From JABCYV01 sp963729325 (lineage in GTDB: Bacteria; Acidobacteriota; Terriglobia; Terriglobales; Acidobacteriaceae), in assembly GCA_963729325.1 (NCBI GenBank), contig CAVSNS010000021.1:49505-113504 (forward strand): a stretch of DNA of 64,000 nucleotides, in the 5' to 3' direction. Positions 36,642 through 46,396 of the stretch are shown here, piece after piece. The position numbers and the translations under genes are program-made. Below the pieces are notes generated by a model. It had not been told where the DNA came from, made no database searches, and saw nothing but the letters and a program-made list of their open reading frames with translations. The number at the start of each line of letters is the position of its first letter. The first letter of the stretch is position 1.

Positions 36642-39600
36642 ATGAGCCAGCAACTGGCAGCCAATGCAAAATTTGAAGTTAAGCGCTCAACACTTAGTCG
36701 CCTGATCGCTCTGGCTGTGGTGCTGCTGATTCCATGTCTCCTTCTGGCGCAAAGCTATCGTGGATCCATTCGCGGCAAGGTGTCCGATCCCAGCGGAGCT
36801 GTTGTAGCTGGAGCCAAAGTCACGGCCAAGAGCGCTGCCACTGGAATCATCCGTGGGACCATCACTGGCGCAGATGGCGCCTACGTCTTGGCCGAGTTGC
36901 CGGCCGGCGAGTACGTGGTGTTGGCGGAATCTACGGGGCTTTCGACCGCGGCGCAGAATGTCGTTGTGAATGTGGGCCTCGATACCATCGCAGATTTCGA
37001 TCTGACCAGGTTCGAGAAGAAACTAGAGATGGTGACGGTAATGGGCGAGGCGCCTGTGATCGAGACTTCCCGCGACGTACTGGGCGAGGTCGTCGATCAG
37101 AAATTGGTCACCGAACTCCCCCTCAATGGGCGCGATTTTGGGAAACTGGTCGCGCTTACACCCGGGACAACGGTTGATCCGTCCGGCGTGGCTGGAACAC
37201 AGGGTGGCTTCGGACAATTCAACATCAACGGCAACCGCGACCGCTCGAACAACTACACGCTTGACGGGACCGACAACAACGATCCCTTCTTCAATAACTC
37301 GGCTCTCAATCAAACCGGTATCGGCGGCGCTCCAGCGTCGCTCCTGCCGATTGATGCTATCCAGGAGTTCAACTTGCAATCTCAGTTCGGCGCGGAATAC
37401 GGCCGTAATAGCGGTTCAGTAGTCAACATTGTGACCAAGTCCGGCACGAACCAGTTCCATGGTTCAGCTTTCGAGTTCCTTCGCAATAGCGCGCTCGATG
37501 CACGAAACTATTTTAATACGCAATCCCGAAAATCGGTCTTCCAGAACAATAATTTCGGCGCCTCCATAGGCGGCCCGATTGTGAAGGAGAAAACCTTCTT
37601 CTTCGGCGCCTACGAAGGCCAGCGTGAGCGCGTCGGATCCGATTTTTTGCTCCTCGTTCCCACTCAGACTCAGATTCAGCAGGCTCGCTTCATCGCGCAA
37701 GGCTTCAACGGCGGAGTGATCAATCCTGGCCTGGACGCTATTCTAGCGTTCTATCCAAAAAGCAATACCAACCAAATTCCTGGTGTGGTTCACGATAAGA
37801 ACAACGGTAATAACTTCATCGTAAAGATTGACCACAATCTTACGGACACAGAACTGCTGACCGGCCGCTATGCCTTTTCTCAGAGCGATCAGGTCTTTCC
37901 CTTCGGATCCCCGGGCGGTTTCGGCGCCGGATCACGATTGTCCCAATTCGCACAAACCTCGCCAGCGCGTGTGCAAGTCGCGTCATTCAGCCTGCTTTCC
38001 AGCTTGAGCACCTCCAAGATCAACGAAGTGCGCTTCGGCTACAGCCGTTACCGCACGTCGTTCAGTTCGTTAGACGCCAACTTCAATCCCACTAGCATTG
38101 GCCTAAACTTCGGGACCGGCAAGCTTGGATTGCCGGAGTTTGACTTCACAGGGATCGAAAACCTGGGCGCCACCGGCTTCAGCGTCCCACGTGGGCGCAC
38201 GAGTCAAACCTTCCAGATACTCGACAACTTCACTTGGTTGAAAGGAAAGCACACCTTCAAATTCGGCGGAGAATTCCGCCGCGCGGCAATTGACAATTTT
38301 AATGACAATCTCGAACGCGGTATCTTCCAGTTCACCGCCGGTGTGGGCCTGAGTACCGATCCTATCGTCGACGCTCTGGCCGACTTCTACACGGGCGGAT
38401 CGAAGGACACAGGTCTCTTCGGGCCCTGCTGCTCGTTCGTCTCCGTCGATGCGGGAAATACTCAGCGTACGACCTACAACACCGGACTCAGTTTCTTCGC
38501 CCAGGACGATTACCGTCTAAGCTCTAGCCTCACTCTGAACCTGGGACTGCGCTGGGAATATTTCGGGCCATTGAGTGAAAAGAACAACCTGCTCTCAAAC
38601 CTTGGGCAGGACGGCAAACTGGCTATGGTCGGAACGGATGGCCTCGACGGCCTCTACAGGCGCGACCTGCACGATTTCGGCCCTCGGGTGGGATTCGCCT
38701 GGAGCGCGCTGAAGAACACGGTGGTTCGCGCCGGCTATGGCATCTATCACGACTACATGCCACAGGACATACTGATCGCGAATTTCACGACCTCCGCCGG
38801 GGTCGCGACTAATCCCATAGGGCCCAAAGCGGTTTTGCCTCTGTCCTTTGACCCAACCGCATTTAATGGAACGAATCCCACGCCGAGTGCTCCGATCATG
38901 AACGGTGTTGCCTCGCCCCCATATTCGATCTTCATTACCCCGAGGAACTTTCACTCGCCCTATACCCAGAACTGGAATCTCAACATCCAGCAGAAAGTTG
39001 CGGAAAATGCCTCAGTCGAAGCCCGCTACGTCGGTAGTAAAGGTACCAAGCTCGTGCGCCTGACCGATTTGAACGAACCCGACGCCAATGGTAACCGCAC
39101 CATCAATCCAAACTACAGTGCGATTGATGAGCTTACGCCCTCTAGTTCGTCCACTTACCACGCCCTGCAAGCAATCGCCCGTGTCCAAAGCGCCCATCGT
39201 GTGTCTGGCTTCGCCAGCTATGTGTGGTCTAAGTCAATCGACGACGCCTCCGATGGAATCGACTTCGTTCCCGGCGCCGCTTTTCCCCAGGACCCTGGTA
39301 ATCTTGCTGCGGAGCGCGGTCCATCCCTGTTCGACACGCGGCATCGCTTCACAGCGGCGATCAACTACGAACTCGCTTCTTGGAACACGCTAGGGAAGCT
39401 TGGTTCAGGATGGCAGTTGAATACGGTCATCTCTGTTCAGAGTGGGCGCCCGATTCCGATCGCCAATTCGACAGATACCAGCGGTCGGTTTTATTTCAAT
39501 CAACGGCCAAACGTCGTGCCCGGAGTGAATCCCATCTTGCCCCACTGGACTCCGAGCACAGGCTATCTGAACCCCCAGGCTTTCGTGCAGCCTGCCTTTG

Positions 39601-39941
39601 GGACCTTTGGTAACCTCGGCCGCGACGCGATCTACGGCCTCGGATATAGCAACTGGGATTTCTCCATCGCCAAGAACACACGGCTTTCGGAAAGGCTTAA
39701 CCTGGAATTGCGCGCTGAATTCTTCAATGTTCTCAACCACCCCAACTTCGCCCTGCCAGCGCACACGATAATCCCCGGGTTCGTGGACAATGGAACTCCA
39801 GGCAATCCGATGATTGTTCCGAATCCAGGTGCAGGCCCGGCTGGCCTGATCACCCAAACTCCCGACCTTGCCCAGACCAATCCTGGCCTCGGCGGAGGCG
39901 GTCCGCGAGTGATTCAGTTGGCGGCGAAGTTTACTTTCTGA
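36642..39941 (+). CDS. TonB-dependent receptor with N-terminal carboxypeptidase-regulatory domain
   Basis: The 1,099-aa outer-membrane protein has a ribosome site (AGGAGAAAGAAG) and a signal sequence ('LIALAVVLLIPCLLLAQS'). A CarboxypepD_reg domain follows (about 41-120, 'GKVSDPSGAVVAGAKVTAKS'), then a plug region ('LPLNGRDFGKLVALTPG', 'NGNRDRSNNYTLDGTDNND') and a long beta-barrel ending in Phe ('VIQLAAKFTF'), as outer-membrane barrels do. This architecture is the large expanded family of Acidobacteriota thought to import oligomers such as glycans. The substrate is unknown. It starts 80 nt after the SAM hydroxide adenosyltransferase gene. Confidence 0.92.
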   Translation: MSQQLAANAKFEVKRSTLSRLIALAVVLLIPCLLLAQSYRGSIRGKVSDPSGAVVAGAKVTAKSAATGIIRGTITGADGAYVLAELPAGEYVVLAESTGLSTAAQNVVVNVGLDTIADFDLTRFEKKLEMVTVMGEAPVIETSRDVLGEVVDQKLVTELPLNGRDFGKLVALTPGTTVDPSGVAGTQGGFGQFNINGNRDRSNNYTLDGTDNNDPFFNNSALNQTGIGGAPASLLPIDAIQEFNLQSQFGAEYGRNSGSVVNIVTKSGTNQFHGSAFEFLRNSALDARNYFNTQSRKSVFQNNNFGASIGGPIVKEKTFFFGAYEGQRERVGSDFLLLVPTQTQIQQARFIAQGFNGGVINPGLDAILAFYPKSNTNQIPGVVHDKNNGNNFIVKIDHNLTDTELLTGRYAFSQSDQVFPFGSPGGFGAGSRLSQFAQTSPARVQVASFSLLSSLSTSKINEVRFGYSRYRTSFSSLDANFNPTSIGLNFGTGKLGLPEFDFTGIENLGATGFSVPRGRTSQTFQILDNFTWLKGKHTFKFGGEFRRAAIDNFNDNLERGIFQFTAGVGLSTDPIVDALADFYTGGSKDTGLFGPCCSFVSVDAGNTQRTTYNTGLSFFAQDDYRLSSSLTLNLGLRWEYFGPLSEKNNLLSNLGQDGKLAMVGTDGLDGLYRRDLHDFGPRVGFAWSALKNTVVRAGYGIYHDYMPQDILIANFTTSAGVATNPIGPKAVLPLSFDPTAFNGTNPTPSAPIMNGVASPPYSIFITPRNFHSPYTQNWNLNIQQKVAENASVEARYVGSKGTKLVRLTDLNEPDANGNRTINPNYSAIDELTPSSSSTYHALQAIARVQSAHRVSGFASYVWSKSIDDASDGIDFVPGAAFPQDPGNLAAERGPSLFDTRHRFTAAINYELASWNTLGKLGSGWQLNTVISVQSGRPIPIANSTDTSGRFYFNQRPNVVPGVNPILPHWTPSTGYLNPQAFVQPAFGTFGNLGRDAIYGLGYSNWDFSIAKNTRLSERLNLELRAEFFNVLNHPNFALPAHTIIPGFVDNGTPGNPMIVPNPGAGPAGLITQTPDLAQTNPGLGGGGPRVIQLAAKFTF

Positions 39942-40034
39942 TCGAGATTGGGTGCTGGCGCGGGCGCCCTCGCCCGCTGCCTGCCTTTCGAACGGAACCG
40001 CACGATACTCCGGGTCTAACGGAGGAATTTAGGA

Positions 40035-40876
40035 CTACCCTTCCACATCCTGCGCAATCGCCGGCAGCACCGCGCGCAGCAGAGCCACGAAATCTCCCTG
40101 TACTCGCTTAGTGGTTTCAAGGACCTCTTCGTGATTGAGCACCTGGTCAAGGATTCCCGCCGCCATATTGGTTACGCAGGAGATTGCCAGCACCTTCAAT
40201 CCCATGTGACGGGCTGCGATCACTTCAGAAATCGTGGACATGCCGACCAGATCCGCGCCGATCGTGCGCAAATAACGAATCTCTGCCGGAGTCTCGTAGC
40301 TTGGACCGGCCAGCGCGGCATACACGCCTTGATAAACCGTCTTCCCCAACTTCCTAGCGGCTTGCAGAGCAATTTCGCGATAAGGTTTCCAATACGCCTG
40401 CGTCATGTCAGGAAAACGCGGGCCAAAACGGTCATCGTTTGGTCCGATGAGAGGATTCTGACCCTGCAGGTTAATGTGATCGGTAATGATGACTAGCGCA
40501 CCCTGCTTATATTCCAGACTGACGCCACCGGCTGCGTTGGTGAGGACGACCGCTCGAATGCCCATGCGGCCAAACACGCGCATCGGGAAAGCGACTTCCT
40601 GGGGCGAATAACCCTCGTAAAGATGGACACGCCCCTGCATCGCTGCCACAGGGATACCGTCCGCCTTGCCGATCACCATCTGGCCGGCGTGTCCTACGGC
40701 GGTCGAGAGCGGAAAAAACGGAATGTTAGCGTACGCAATCCGCGTCTGATCAGACAGTTCGTCAGCGAAACTGCCTAACCCCGAGCCCAGAACGAGTCCG
40801 ATCCTGGGACAGAGCTGAGCTCTGCGAGAGCAGGAAGTGCGCGGCCGCTTCAGCGTTACGTGAAATCGTCTGACAT
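40035..40876 (-). CDS. Purine nucleoside phosphorylase (frameshifted near N-terminus)
   Basis: The enzyme cleaves purine nucleosides with phosphate in purine salvage. Clear motifs are 'IGLVLGSGLGSFADEL' (phosphate-binding), 'GRVHLYEGYSPQEVAFPMRV', 'VVLTNAAGGVSLEY', 'QNPLIGPNDDRFGPRFPDM' and 'ALAGPSYETPAEIRYL'. The native start appears to be ATG (complement of 40874-40876, 'MSDDFT'), followed in the next frame by 'NAEAAAHFLLSQSSA' and then the main frame, so two slips lie within 40800-40860. It resembles class I trimeric PNP, about 275 aa. Confidence 0.85.
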
Positions 40877-41147
40877 AAACCAGCTGTTGGCCCTGGACCG
40901 TTCGCTTTAGCTCGATCTTCAGCTGCACCTGTAACTGGAAAACTCGACCGGCTCAGTCCTACACGCGTCCAAATTCGCACCTGATATTACGCTACCCAGC
41001 TCTATGTCTAAAAGGCATGGCCCGATGCAGATCGCAAATGTCGATGCAGGCATGCGTGATGTGTGACGCGAGGAGCGTGCACTTTCACCGCACATCGGCT
41101 CAACATCGGTTCATGAAGACCGCATCCAGAGCGGTTTTCGCTGAGAT

Positions 41148-41163
41148 TTTCACAATCGTGAAA
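41148..41163. promoter_or_regulatory. Palindrome TTTCAC-N4-GTGAAA
   Basis: A perfect 6-bp inverted repeat with a 4-nt spacer, of operator type, in non-coding DNA. No adjacent gene start makes its target clear. Confidence 0.3.
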
Positions 41164-41338
41164 CAGCACTGCAATCTTGCATCCCCTTAAAGCGGGCCGC
41201 ATGAATGCTCGCCAAAACTTGTCACCGTGGAATCATTGTCAATCCGCGATCCGCGGCTTGCACAATTCTTGCTGCATATGGCTGTGGATGCCCCGCACCT
41301 TGATTGCAAACAAGTAAGATACAGCGCTTTGTTTTTTG

Positions 41339-41366
41339 TTGACTCTAAAAATGAGAAGAGTAAAAA
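41339..41366 (+). promoter_or_regulatory. Possible sigma-70-like promoter
   Basis: TTGACT at 41339-41344 is followed after 16 nt by TAAAAA at 41361-41366 in an unusually AT-rich patch. It points toward the structured repeats that start 30 nt downstream. The -10 match is poor. Confidence 0.3.
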
Positions 41367-41393
41367 GATACTCGTTCTTTGACAGCTTCTGAA

Positions 41394-41508
41394 GTTTACC
41401 CGGTTGGTGCGGCGTCCGGGGCTCAAGCGAAGTCACTCTCTACATTGCAAAATGATTGAGAGAAGGCTAGCGAGGGTCTATAGCAAAGCGCTGGTCGAGG
41501 CGAACAAG
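41394..41508 (+). ncRNA. Candidate structured RNA, copy 1 (HEARO/omega-RNA-like)
   Basis: The element begins GTTTACCCGGTTGG and includes GCGAAGT followed by a hairpin (CTCTC...GAGAG). It ends with a stem formed by GGCTAG and CTGGTC around AGCGAGGGTCTA, then CGAGGCGAA. The layout recalls the scaffold of IscB-associated HEARO RNA as I remember it. No iscB gene is in the window. The call is tentative. Confidence 0.35.
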
Positions 41509-41551
41509 AAGATATGTTGAAGGCAAGATAGAGTCCCGAGGCGTCAGACTG

Positions 41552-41673
41552 GTTTATCCGGTTGGCGGTAAGCCCGGAGCCCAAGTAATGATCGCGCGTA
41601 GCGGCCCGCAAGGGAAGCAACGAGAGCAGGTCAGCGAGGGTCTAAAAGCGAGCTACTGGCCGAGACGAATGAG
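41552..41673 (+). ncRNA. Candidate structured RNA, copy 2
   Basis: The element begins GTTTATCCGGTTGG and ends with GGTCAG and CTGGCC around AGCGAGGGTCTA, then CGAGACGAA. Compared with copy 1, the terminal stem keeps pairing despite base changes, which favours a conserved RNA fold over a chance repeat. Confidence 0.35.
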
Positions 41674-41796
41674 TCTAACACCACCTCGGGATTCTTATTT
41701 TTAGGCTGACTAGTGGTTAGTGGCCAGTAGACAGCGGCTCGTCCACCTTCCCCCAAACACTGGTTGCTAAAAACCGCCGCTGACCACTAGCTTTGT

Positions 41797-42478
41797 TCAG
41801 GGTCCTTCCTGCACCTGCAGATTCTCGCCGGTCACTAGCCGCGCACGGTAGATCGTATTGGTCGCTTCCACTTCTCCCACCACATCCACGTTCAGCGTGT
41901 AGGCTCCGTGCGGCAGGTTTTCTCCGAAAGGGATCTCCAAATCGAGCGTGCCTTTTTTCAGAATGAAATGCTGATATCCCACTGCGGTGGCGCGTCCAAT
42001 TTCGTTCACCGCCAGGGCGATCATGGTAAGGTCGAAGTCCTGCCCGGTCTGATTCGATAGCTTGATCGCGCACTCTACTCTTTGCCCCGTGACCTTGGGA
42101 TAGCGGCTCCACTGCACCACCAGCGGCGCCACCACATCCAAACTCAGTTCCTGGGTTCTCTGATGGGGGGGCTTGCCGCTGTCGGTAACCGCCACCACGA
42201 AGCGAAACTGACCCGCCTCCGTCGCCACGCCGCTGAGGATTCCGTCTTCACTCAATGTTATGCCGCGAGGCAGAGCGCCGCTGGTCACTGCCCACGTGAG
42301 CGGCGTGATGCCTCCCGTCGGCCTCCAAACGGAAGCGATACTGCTGTCGCAGAAACCCCTTGGGAAGGGAAGCTGTCTGCACCACGATTCGCTCGCCGCT
42401 GGCCGCACCCGACTGGCCCAATGATGTGCCCGTCAGTGATAGGACGATAAGAACCGCTGCTGCCATCTTCATGAACAT
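41797..42478 (-). CDS. Secreted Ig-like (putative Ig domain) protein, one frameshift
   Basis: From ATG 42478 the frame gives a signal peptide ('AAAVLIVLSLTGTSLGQS') and 'LPKGFLRQQYRFRLEA'. After a slip near 42318 it continues 'GGITPLTWAVTSGALPRGIT' and 'LSEDGILSGVATEAGQFRF', the He_PIG/putative Ig pattern, then a second beta domain. The start is 10 nt after the kinase stop, so it is co-transcribed with it and may be its extracytoplasmic partner. Confidence 0.7.
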
Positions 42479-42487
42479 ATAGCTTGG

Positions 42488-45157
42488 CTAGGGCTTCAGA
42501 TTGCTCAACTGTACAATGTCGGCCTCGCCTTTTCCCACTGCGGCGTAGATTGAGTGTCCGTCGGACGACCAGGAAACTCTCCGACCAATAAATGTCGCTT
42601 GAGTCCCGAAATCCGTGATGCGCCGCATCTCGCCACCAGCGGTGGGCTGCGCCCATATATTCGTGGTCGGTCCGTCGGTCAATAGCACTGCCAGCCACTT
42701 GCCATCCGGGGAGAGGACCGGCTGCATAAGAACCGACTTCGACAACCGCGATCCTGAAATGCGCGCCACCTTCTGTGCCGGGCCATTCTCCGGCTTGGCT
42801 ACCAGTATTTCCATATCAGACAGACCGTTCAGCGCCGGCAAATTCAGGACGAAGAAGAGTCTTCCTTCGGCATCAACTGCCGGCTTCTGCCCCTCCTCGC
42901 GCACTACCATCGGCGCCCCACCCTCGGGCGAGATCTTCTCGATACGAAATGCATTCTGGGTTGGAGGAGAAAAATACAGCCATCGACTGTCTGGTGACCA
43001 GCAGGCCCAACCACCGCCGTCTGATACTTTGTGAGCATTGCTTCCGTCTGGGTTCATCAACCACAGATCGACGTTCCAGCCTTTGAGGCCGCGCTTCACG
43101 TAGGCAATGTACTTTCCGTCCGGGGACCACACGGGCACCCCAATCGTGACCTGCGGATCATGTTCGAAGGTGACCTGGCGAGTCTGCTGAGTTTCGAGAT
43201 TCAGCACCCACAGATTGCCATGGCCCCCGCTATCGCTCAGATAAACGAGTTCGTGATCCCCGGGGCCCGCGGATGGAGTCTGCACCGCCCCGGTCTGGTG
43301 CGTGATCTGGGCGCCATGGCGAACATTCTCTGCGGGGCTGCCATCAACGGGGTAGCGCCAAATATCAAACTGGATTTGCCTGCGGGTCGCGACCAGGTTG
43401 CCGCTCTGGTCGAGATCGGGCGAGATGTAAGACGTCTCCCCGAACGTGAGCTGTCGTAGATTCTTTCCTCCAGTTTGGACGGACCAGAGATTCATGGTCC
43501 GCAGATACAGAACAGTGTCGCCTCGGGAAGAGCTATAGACTACTCCCGAGCCGTCGGGCAACCAGGCAAAACCCGCCAGCGGATTCCGGTCCTGCGTAAT
43601 TGCTTGCGGGGTGCCTCCTTCTATTGGCACATAGAAAATGTCATAGTCAAAGGTTCGGCCTCTCTCGAATCCCAACTTTCGGTCGTCCGGAGACCAGCGC
43701 AGGTCGGAATAGATGTACTCAGTCGGAAGGACCGTGAGCCTACGAGAGTTCGAGCCGTCCGCATCTGCTATGTCTAGCTCAAGCTCTCCTTGGTTGGAGT
43801 GAAAATAGGCAATGTGTTTGCCGTCATGGCTAAGGTCAGCGCCCGTCAGACTGGTCACGAGCGGCCGTCCTGTTCCTCCCAACGCGGGAATTTGCCAGAT
43901 CTTCCCTTGCCCGTCTGGTTCGCTGGAAGGAGAGAAATAAATCAGCGACGACGAATCCGACGACCAGCGTGGATATTGATGGTCAGCATCGTCATGCGTC
44001 ACTTGCAGCGGACTGCCTCCAGCCAGCAAACGCACCCAAACCTGCCTTCGTCCACCCACGTCGGCGGTGAACGCTATCGACTTGCCGTCCGGCGACAACG
44101 CCGGAAATTCTTCCATGCCTACAAAGTCAGTCAGCCGCTTCAGTTCGATCGGCAGAGAATTATCCGACCGTGGCCTGACTGCCCGGGCCGCCAGGAATCC
44201 AAGTCCGGCCGCTGCCAATACTGCCAACGCAACCAAGACTGGCACCAGCCACCGCCGATCCTTTCTTGCTGGGAGCGCCAGCGCTGCGCCGCTTCCACTT
44301 TCCTCACGGCTAAGCAACTCGAGATTAAAGGCGAGGTCACGTGCAGATTGAAACCGTTCCGCCGGGTCCTTCTCCAGACAACGGTGCACGATGTGCCCTA
44401 CCGCCGCAGGAAGATTGCGCCGCGTCCCCGAAAGCTCTGCCGGTTCCTCCTTGAGAATGGCGCTCATCGTATCCGCCGCCGTGGCTCCCTGAAACGCCCG
44501 GTTTCCGGAGAGCATCTCGTAGAGGATCACGCCTAAACCGAAGATATCGGAACGGTGGTCGACTACCTGGCCCCGCACCTGCTCTGGGGACATGTAACCT
44601 ACCGTCCCCAACACCACGCCCAGCTCCGTGACGCTCACCGTCGCCCCTGAATTGCTCAGGCCCGCGGCGTCGTGCCCTACCAGCTTGGCCAGCCCGAAAT
44701 CGAGGATTTTGACTACGCCATCGCGGGTGAGAAAGATGTTTTCGGGCTTAAGATCGCGATGCACAATGCCGCGTTCATGCGCCGCCGCCAGCCCCCGCGC
44801 CATCTGCAGAGCGTATTCCACCGCCTTACGCCGGGAAATCTCGCCCTGTTCAAGGCGTTCTCGTAGAGTCTGCCCCTGAAGAAGTTCGGTGACGAGATAT
44901 GGCGCGTTCTTCTCGGTGGTGCCGAAGCGATACACCGCCAGAATGTTGGGATGATTGAGCGCCGCCGCTGCCCGCGCTTCCTGCTCAAACCGCCGCAGTC
45001 GATCGCGGTCTGAAGCCAATTCTTCCGGCAGCACTTTGACGGCAACTTCGCGGCCCAGGCTTTGGTCGCGTGCGCGATACACCTCTCCCATGCCGCCCGC
45101 CCCTAGCGGTGCAATGATCTCGCAGTCGCCAAGCCTCGTCCCTGCGCTAATAGGCAT
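42488..45157 (-). CDS. Ser/Thr protein kinase with PD40/WD40-like propeller
   Basis: The intact 889-aa kinase has 'LGAGGMGEVYRARD' (18-31), 'EVAVKVLP' (Lys 41), 'IVHRDLKPENIFL' (HRD 133-135), 'ILDFGLAK' (DFG 153-155) and 'GYMSPEQVRG'. A membrane helix lies near 305-330 ('LVPVLVALAVLAAAGLGFLA'). The exported part is a beta-propeller of repeated 'SPDGK' strands ('FPALSPDGKSIAFTADVG', 'VPVWSPDGKYIAYVKRG'), probably a ligand-sensing TolB-like propeller. It is followed in operon by the Ig-like protein. Confidence 0.93.
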   Translation of the reverse strand: MPISAGTRLGDCEIIAPLGAGGMGEVYRARDQSLGREVAVKVLPEELASDRDRLRRFEQEARAAAALNHPNILAVYRFGTTEKNAPYLVTELLQGQTLRERLEQGEISRRKAVEYALQMARGLAAAHERGIVHRDLKPENIFLTRDGVVKILDFGLAKLVGHDAAGLSNSGATVSVTELGVVLGTVGYMSPEQVRGQVVDHRSDIFGLGVILYEMLSGNRAFQGATAADTMSAILKEEPAELSGTRRNLPAAVGHIVHRCLEKDPAERFQSARDLAFNLELLSREESGSGAALALPARKDRRWLVPVLVALAVLAAAGLGFLAARAVRPRSDNSLPIELKRLTDFVGMEEFPALSPDGKSIAFTADVGGRRQVWVRLLAGGSPLQVTHDDADHQYPRWSSDSSSLIYFSPSSEPDGQGKIWQIPALGGTGRPLVTSLTGADLSHDGKHIAYFHSNQGELELDIADADGSNSRRLTVLPTEYIYSDLRWSPDDRKLGFERGRTFDYDIFYVPIEGGTPQAITQDRNPLAGFAWLPDGSGVVYSSSRGDTVLYLRTMNLWSVQTGGKNLRQLTFGETSYISPDLDQSGNLVATRRQIQFDIWRYPVDGSPAENVRHGAQITHQTGAVQTPSAGPGDHELVYLSDSGGHGNLWVLNLETQQTRQVTFEHDPQVTIGVPVWSPDGKYIAYVKRGLKGWNVDLWLMNPDGSNAHKVSDGGGWACWSPDSRWLYFSPPTQNAFRIEKISPEGGAPMVVREEGQKPAVDAEGRLFFVLNLPALNGLSDMEILVAKPENGPAQKVARISGSRLSKSVLMQPVLSPDGKWLAVLLTDGPTTNIWAQPTAGGEMRRITDFGTQATFIGRRVSWSSDGHSIYAAVGKGEADIVQLSNLKP

Positions 45158-45367
45158 CGGTCAGGGCATTATAGTGCGCCAGAAGCGCTGATCGGTCGGA
45201 CTCGCCTGCTGCCTGAGACCCATCGAAGCAACTTGCCCTTTGGATTAGTCAGTCTAGGGTACTGCGAAAGGTGAGTGGCGAAGTGTTCGCCCAGAAGCTA
45301 GGATTTACCTGCGAATCAGGCCGGTTGTGTGCGCGATTCCCAAGCAACCCGCCACTCCCCCGAAAAA

Positions 45368-45408
45368 CCTGCCGACCTTCCCGCACAGGGTCGGCGGGTT
45401 TTTTGTTT
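45368..45408 (+). terminator. Strong Rho-independent terminator-like hairpin
   Basis: A 10-bp stem (CCTGCCGACC at 45368-45377, GGTCGGCGGG at 45389-45398, one G-U pair) is followed by TTTTTTGTTT. No plus-strand gene lies upstream within 4 kb. Confidence 0.7.
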
Positions 45409-45464
45409 GCGCGGGGATCGCTGAGAAACTACCCCTCTGTCGGCAATGGCTCCGTTTCAACCAC

Positions 45465-45588
45465 ACTGGCGTCATCCCGAGCTTTGCGAGGGATGGCGGG
45501 CAGGCCGGCAACTTTTCCCGGGTGCGAAGCTCCCACGCGTGATCCCTCACCCAGCTGACATGCGCGGGGTTTCGGGATGACGCCAGTT
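45465..45588. repeat. REP-like element, family 1 (CGTCATCCCGA)
   Basis: ACTGGCGTCATCCCGA and its perfect inverted copy TCGGGATGACGCCAGT frame about 90 nt of internal palindromic sequence. Related elements lie at 46279-46363 and 52875-52993. Confidence 0.7.
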
Positions 45589-45671
45589 GGGTCAGAGCCG
45601 CATAGCGACCCTCTCGACGTGCCCTCCACCTGCGCGATAAGCTAGATGGTTTTCGGAGGGGATCCGATCGC

Positions 45672-46231
45672 ATGCGTGAGGCGGTTACTAAGCTGTGGCC
45701 GGAGATTCAGTGGATTGAAAGCAAAACCCTACGCGAGCAGGTCACTGAAACCTGGATCAAAGCGCTTGGAGCGGAGCCCGCTGAAGCCCGCCGACCTGAA
45801 CCACATTCCCTTCACTCTGCTCGTGCCCAACTGTCCTATTACTTTCATGGAGCACAAGCGCTGCGTGGTGCACATCGCCCGCCAAAGCGCCGAAGCCATG
45901 CAGGAATTTATGGGACGCGCCCTGCCCATCGACATGGACACCGTGGTTGCAGGCGCGATTCTCGCCGATGTGGGTAAATTGCTTGAGTATGAGCTTGGGC
46001 CCCGACGGCAAGAGCCGCCAGAGCCAACGTGGTGAGGCGCTGCGCCATCCCTTTACTGGCGTGGCGCTGGCGCTGGAGTGCGGCGTTCCCGATGCCGTAT
46101 GCCACATCATTGCGTCCCATGCCGCTGAGGGTGATTTGGTGAAGCGCACCACCGAGGCTTACATCGTGCATCACGCCGATTTCATGGCCTTTTTGCCGTT
46201 CAAGAATCCGAAGAACGTGAAGGTGAAATGA
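45672..46231 (+). CDS. HD-domain protein (frameshifted)
   Basis: From ATG 45672 (ribosome site GGAGGGG) three frames join. 'MREAVTKLWPEIQWIESKTL' runs to a slip near 45780. Then come 'DLNHIPFTLLVPNCPITFM', 'CVVHIARQSAEAMQEFM' and 'VVAGAILADVGKLLEYEL'. After a slip near 46000, 'ALRHPFTGVALALECGVPDA', 'IIASHAAEGD' and 'YIVHHADFMAF' follow. The order H..(H)D..H..D is that of HD phosphohydrolases, but the central H is Ala (AD), so catalysis may be lost. It heads the tricarboxylate gene cluster. Confidence 0.7.
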
Positions 46232-46278
46232 CTCTGAGCTTGAGCTATTCAGGTAAACTTCGTGTCATTACTCTGTGC

Positions 46279-46363
46279 CTTGTCATTCCGAGCACAGCGA
46301 GGAATCTGCAGTTCTGCTTGTCAAAGCCCAACTGCAGATCCCTCGCTTCGTTCGGGATGACAA
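46279..46363. repeat. REP-like element, family 1
   Basis: TTGTCATTCCGA and TTCGGGATGACAA form the outer arms, and CTGCAGTT / AACTGCAG the inner arms. It lies between the HD-domain gene and the prpD-like gene and belongs to the same family as 45465-45588. Confidence 0.7.
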
Positions 46364-46396
46364 ATCACATTGAGGGCAACGTTGCAGGAGAGAAGC

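Larger units (their letters stand above)
40985..41796. other. Long non-coding stretch with structured repeats
   Basis: No protein gene is visible in about 800 nt. The stretch holds a perfect palindrome (41148-41163), an AT-rich promoter-like patch (41339-41366) and two tandem copies of a structured element (41394-41673). These are listed separately. Confidence 0.5.

Noticed and set aside
43790..44536. 248-codon plus-strand ORF inside the PD40 kinase
   Set aside because: It lies wholly opposite an intact kinase and its translation is Arg/Gln-rich without domains.
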